Source: SAR202 cluster bacterium (GTDB taxonomy: Bacteria > Chloroflexota > Dehalococcoidia > SAR202 > CAJWER01). From it: a DNA stretch of 8,890 nt. The position numbers and the translations under genes are program-made. Position 1 is the first letter of the stretch; the number at the start of each line of letters is the position of its first letter. The DNA lies in NCBI GenBank assembly GCA_030740335.1, contig JASLXL010000292.1, positions 1-8,890 on the forward strand, written 5' to 3'. The notes beneath the pieces were generated by a model. The model was not told where the DNA came from and ran no database searches. It saw only the letters and a program-made list of their open reading frames with translations. This document shows, one piece after another, positions 7,363 to 8,890 of this stretch.

Positions 7363-7382
7363 CTGTTTGAAGCCAAAAACAG
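7363..7382. repeat. Inverted repeat in the malate synthase leader
   Basis: CTGTTT at 7363-7368 and AAACAG at 7377-7382 form a perfect inverted repeat with an eight-base spacer. A nested TTTG/CAAA pair is also present. It falls at or just after the predicted transcription start, a position suited to a repressor operator or a 5' hairpin. No named regulator site is recognised. Confidence 0.3.
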
Positions 7383-7387
7383 CCCCC

Positions 7388-7396
7388 ATACTACCA
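7388..7396 (-). promoter_or_regulatory. Candidate extended -10 element for the malate synthase gene
   Basis: On the minus strand this reads TGGTAGTAT: a TGn extension and TAGTAT, four of six matches to TATAAT. It would give a leader of about 37 bases. No good -35 hexamer is seen at 17 bases. The call leans on the similar element and spacing before ispH and purA. Confidence 0.3.
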
Positions 7397-7437
7397 CACG
7401 CCCCTACGCCCAACCCTATCGCCATTGGTCATCGCTC

Positions 7438-7446
7438 TGATACAAT
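7438..7446 (+). promoter_or_regulatory. Candidate extended -10 promoter element for purA
   Basis: TGATACAAT is a TGn extension with TACAAT, five of six matches to TATAAT. Transcription would begin near 7453, leaving a leader of about 42 bases. No clear -35 hexamer lies upstream. A PurR-type operator is not recognised in the gap. Confidence 0.5.
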
Positions 7447-7494
7447 CGGTAAGGTTTTTTGGGTTAATTCACGAGTTTGGAAGAGAGGACAGGA

Positions 7495-8781
7495 ATGACT
7501 GTCTGCGCGATCCTCGGGGGACAGTGGGGCGACGAAGGAAAAGGGAAGATTGTCGACTTCGTGGCGGAGCATGCAGACGTAACTGCAAGGTTCTCGGGGG
7601 GCAATAACGCCGGTCACACGGTGATGAATCCTCAGGGCACGTTCAAACTCCACCTGGTACCGTCTGGCATCTTTTGGCCCGAGGGGATCGCCGTTGTTGG
7701 TAACGGCGTCGTGATCGACCCGGGAGCTCTGCTCGAAGAGATAGACGCATTGAAAGCCCGAGGAATCGATCTCGATGGCAAGCTCCTCGTGAGCGACCGC
7801 TCCCACCTGGTCATGCCCTACCATGTTAAGCTCGACGAGTTGGCGGAAAAGGCCAAGGGCGATCAGGCCATTGGCACGACCGGCAAGGGCATCGGACCCG
7901 CCTACATTGACAAGGCAGCACGCACTGGCATACGGGCCGCTGACCTGTTGGACCTTGAGGCGCTCTACCCCCGGCTAGAGGCCGTCCTCTCCCACCACAA
8001 CGCTGTTATCGAGAAGGTCTACGAGGACACGCCTCTGAAACTCGACGCAATCTTCGAGAGTTGCAAGCAATGGGCCTCTCAGCTGGCACCATACATAGGT
8101 CCCGTTGAGCATATCGTCTACGACGCCGCAGAGGCCGGCAAGCGGGTAATCATCGAGGGCGCCCAGGGCATGATGCTCGACCTGGACCACGGCACATATC
8201 CATTCGTCACATCATCTCATCCGACCATAGGCGGTGCATGCATCGGCCTAGGCCTGCTGCCTAGCCAAATCGATGTCGTCCTGGGTGTGTTCAAGGCCTA
8301 CAGCACCAGGGTCGGCAGCGGCCCCTTTCTGACCGAAAGTTTCGACGAGACAGGCGAAAGGATCAGGAACCTCGCCAACGAGTTCGGGACCACTACCGGA
8401 AGGCCCCGTCGCGTGGGCTGGTTCGACTCCGTAGTCGCCCGGTACAGCACCAGGATCAACGGCTACACCTCCCTCGTGCTGACCCGACTCGACGTGTTGG
8501 ACGACTTCGGCACAATCAAGATATGCGACACCTACGAGCTTGATGGTGAACTGGTCAAGGACTTCCCCGGCAGCGCAGCTCTACTGGAGCGGTGCAAGCC
8601 CATTTATGAAGACTTCCCCGGCTGGGACGGAATCACCGCAGGCGTCACAAAGATGGAAGACCTCCCCACAGGCGCTCGTGCCTATGTCGAGCGCCTTGAA
8701 GAGCTAATAGGCCGCCCCTTCGACATCATATCCACGGGCCCCTACCGCCACGAGACAATCCTGGTACGCGACATTTTCTAG
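7495..8781 (+). CDS. purA: Adenylosuccinate synthetase
   Basis: PurA catalyses the first committed step from IMP to AMP: IMP, aspartate and GTP give adenylosuccinate, GDP and phosphate, in the cytosol. The 428-residue product is the normal bacterial length. Seen: the GTP-binding loop GGQWGDEGKGK at 8-18 with catalytic D13; NNAGHTV at 37-43 with catalytic H41; IGTTGKGIGPAY at 127-138; the IMP-site segment EGAQGMMLDLDHGTYPFVTSS at 221-241; the aspartate-binding loop TTTGRPRR at 299-306; and the C-terminal nucleotide segment STGP at 413-416. The frame opens upstream at a TTG (7477), but the ATG at 7495 is the family start and has GAGAGGA at 7483-7489, five bases away. It is transcribed divergently from the malate synthase gene with 151 bases between the starts, and no partner gene follows before the window ends. 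Confidence 0.98.
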   Translation: MTVCAILGGQWGDEGKGKIVDFVAEHADVTARFSGGNNAGHTVMNPQGTFKLHLVPSGIFWPEGIAVVGNGVVIDPGALLEEIDALKARGIDLDGKLLVSDRSHLVMPYHVKLDELAEKAKGDQAIGTTGKGIGPAYIDKAARTGIRAADLLDLEALYPRLEAVLSHHNAVIEKVYEDTPLKLDAIFESCKQWASQLAPYIGPVEHIVYDAAEAGKRVIIEGAQGMMLDLDHGTYPFVTSSHPTIGGACIGLGLLPSQIDVVLGVFKAYSTRVGSGPFLTESFDETGERIRNLANEFGTTTGRPRRVGWFDSVVARYSTRINGYTSLVLTRLDVLDDFGTIKICDTYELDGELVKDFPGSAALLERCKPIYEDFPGWDGITAGVTKMEDLPTGARAYVERLEELIGRPFDIISTGPYRHETILVRDIF

Positions 8782-8832
8782 GCGCTGAGCTCACTTCATG
8801 CGGGCGGGGCTGGGCACTGCTGCGTGAACCTA
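8781..8832 (+). repeat. Direct repeat copy 1 after purA
   Basis: A 52-base unit begins on the last base of the purA stop codon with GGCGCTGAGCTCACTTC, continues with a GGGCGGG core, and ends GCGTGAACCTA. It matches a second copy 62 bases downstream with a few substitutions and a short gap. TGAGCTCA inside it is a perfect palindrome. Confidence 0.65.
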
Positions 8833-8842
8833 GTGGCATTTC

Positions 8843-8890
8843 GGCGCTGCGCTCACTTCGGGCGGGTGGAGCTGGCACGGCGTGAACTTA
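8843..8890 (+). repeat. Direct repeat copy 2, cut by the window end
   Basis: It starts GGCGCTGCGCTCACTTC, then GGGCGGG, and ends GCGTGAACTTA at the last base. CATTTC-like sequence precedes both copies, so the repeated unit may be slightly longer. More copies may lie beyond the window. No coding frame or known repeat family is recognised. Confidence 0.65.

Noticed and set aside
8781..8890. Beginning of a CRISPR array
   Set aside because: Only two units are seen, about 50 bases long with several differences and only about 10 bases between them, which does not fit repeats and spacers.

Overview
The window is an ordinary stretch of bacterial chromosome carrying six metabolic genes, one of them cut by the left edge. 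All six are recognisable from their own motifs. The DNA is moderately GC-rich by eye, and several intergenic gaps are long (110 to 315 bases). I see no transposase, phage gene, tRNA, rRNA, CRISPR array or defence gene. The mix of bacterial-type enzymes (IspH, a two-domain glutamine-dependent NadE, PurA, a malate synthase A relative and a geranylgeranyl-reductase-family flavoprotein) would fit a free-living heterotroph. My best guess is a Chloroflexota lineage near SAR202/Dehalococcoidia, but that is an impression from protein character and not a demonstrated assignment.

Layout. Minus strand, 1-1911: ispH is followed with no gap by a partial geranylgeranyl reductase family gene; together they look like an isoprenoid operon. 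The divergent gap 1912-2191 holds a good extended -10 box for ispH and a possible 18-codon leader ORF that overlaps the next start. Plus strand, 2192-5322: a class I PLP aminotransferase, a 215-base gap with a candidate terminator, then nadE. The gap 5323-5636 lies between convergent genes and holds only stem-loops and short repeats. Minus strand, 5637-7343: a divergent malate synthase. A 151-base divergent gap follows, and purA runs rightward at 7495-8781. After purA come two imperfect copies of a roughly 50-base repeat, the second cut by the window end.

How the genes relate. ispH makes the C5 isoprenoid precursors, and the reductase probably saturates a prenyl chain made from them. The other four touch four-carbon and nitrogen metabolism: malate from glyoxylate plus acetyl-CoA, transamination that may yield aspartate or another amino acid, aspartate use by PurA, and glutamine use by NadE. 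These four have separate promoters or opposite orientations, so a functional unit is not implied.

The items most worth a second look are the loss of two otherwise conserved motifs in the malate synthase, which keeps its catalytic residues; the repeat pair after purA; the possible leader ORF before the aminotransferase; and a shared extended -10 promoter form before three genes. I found no convincing undescribed system here.
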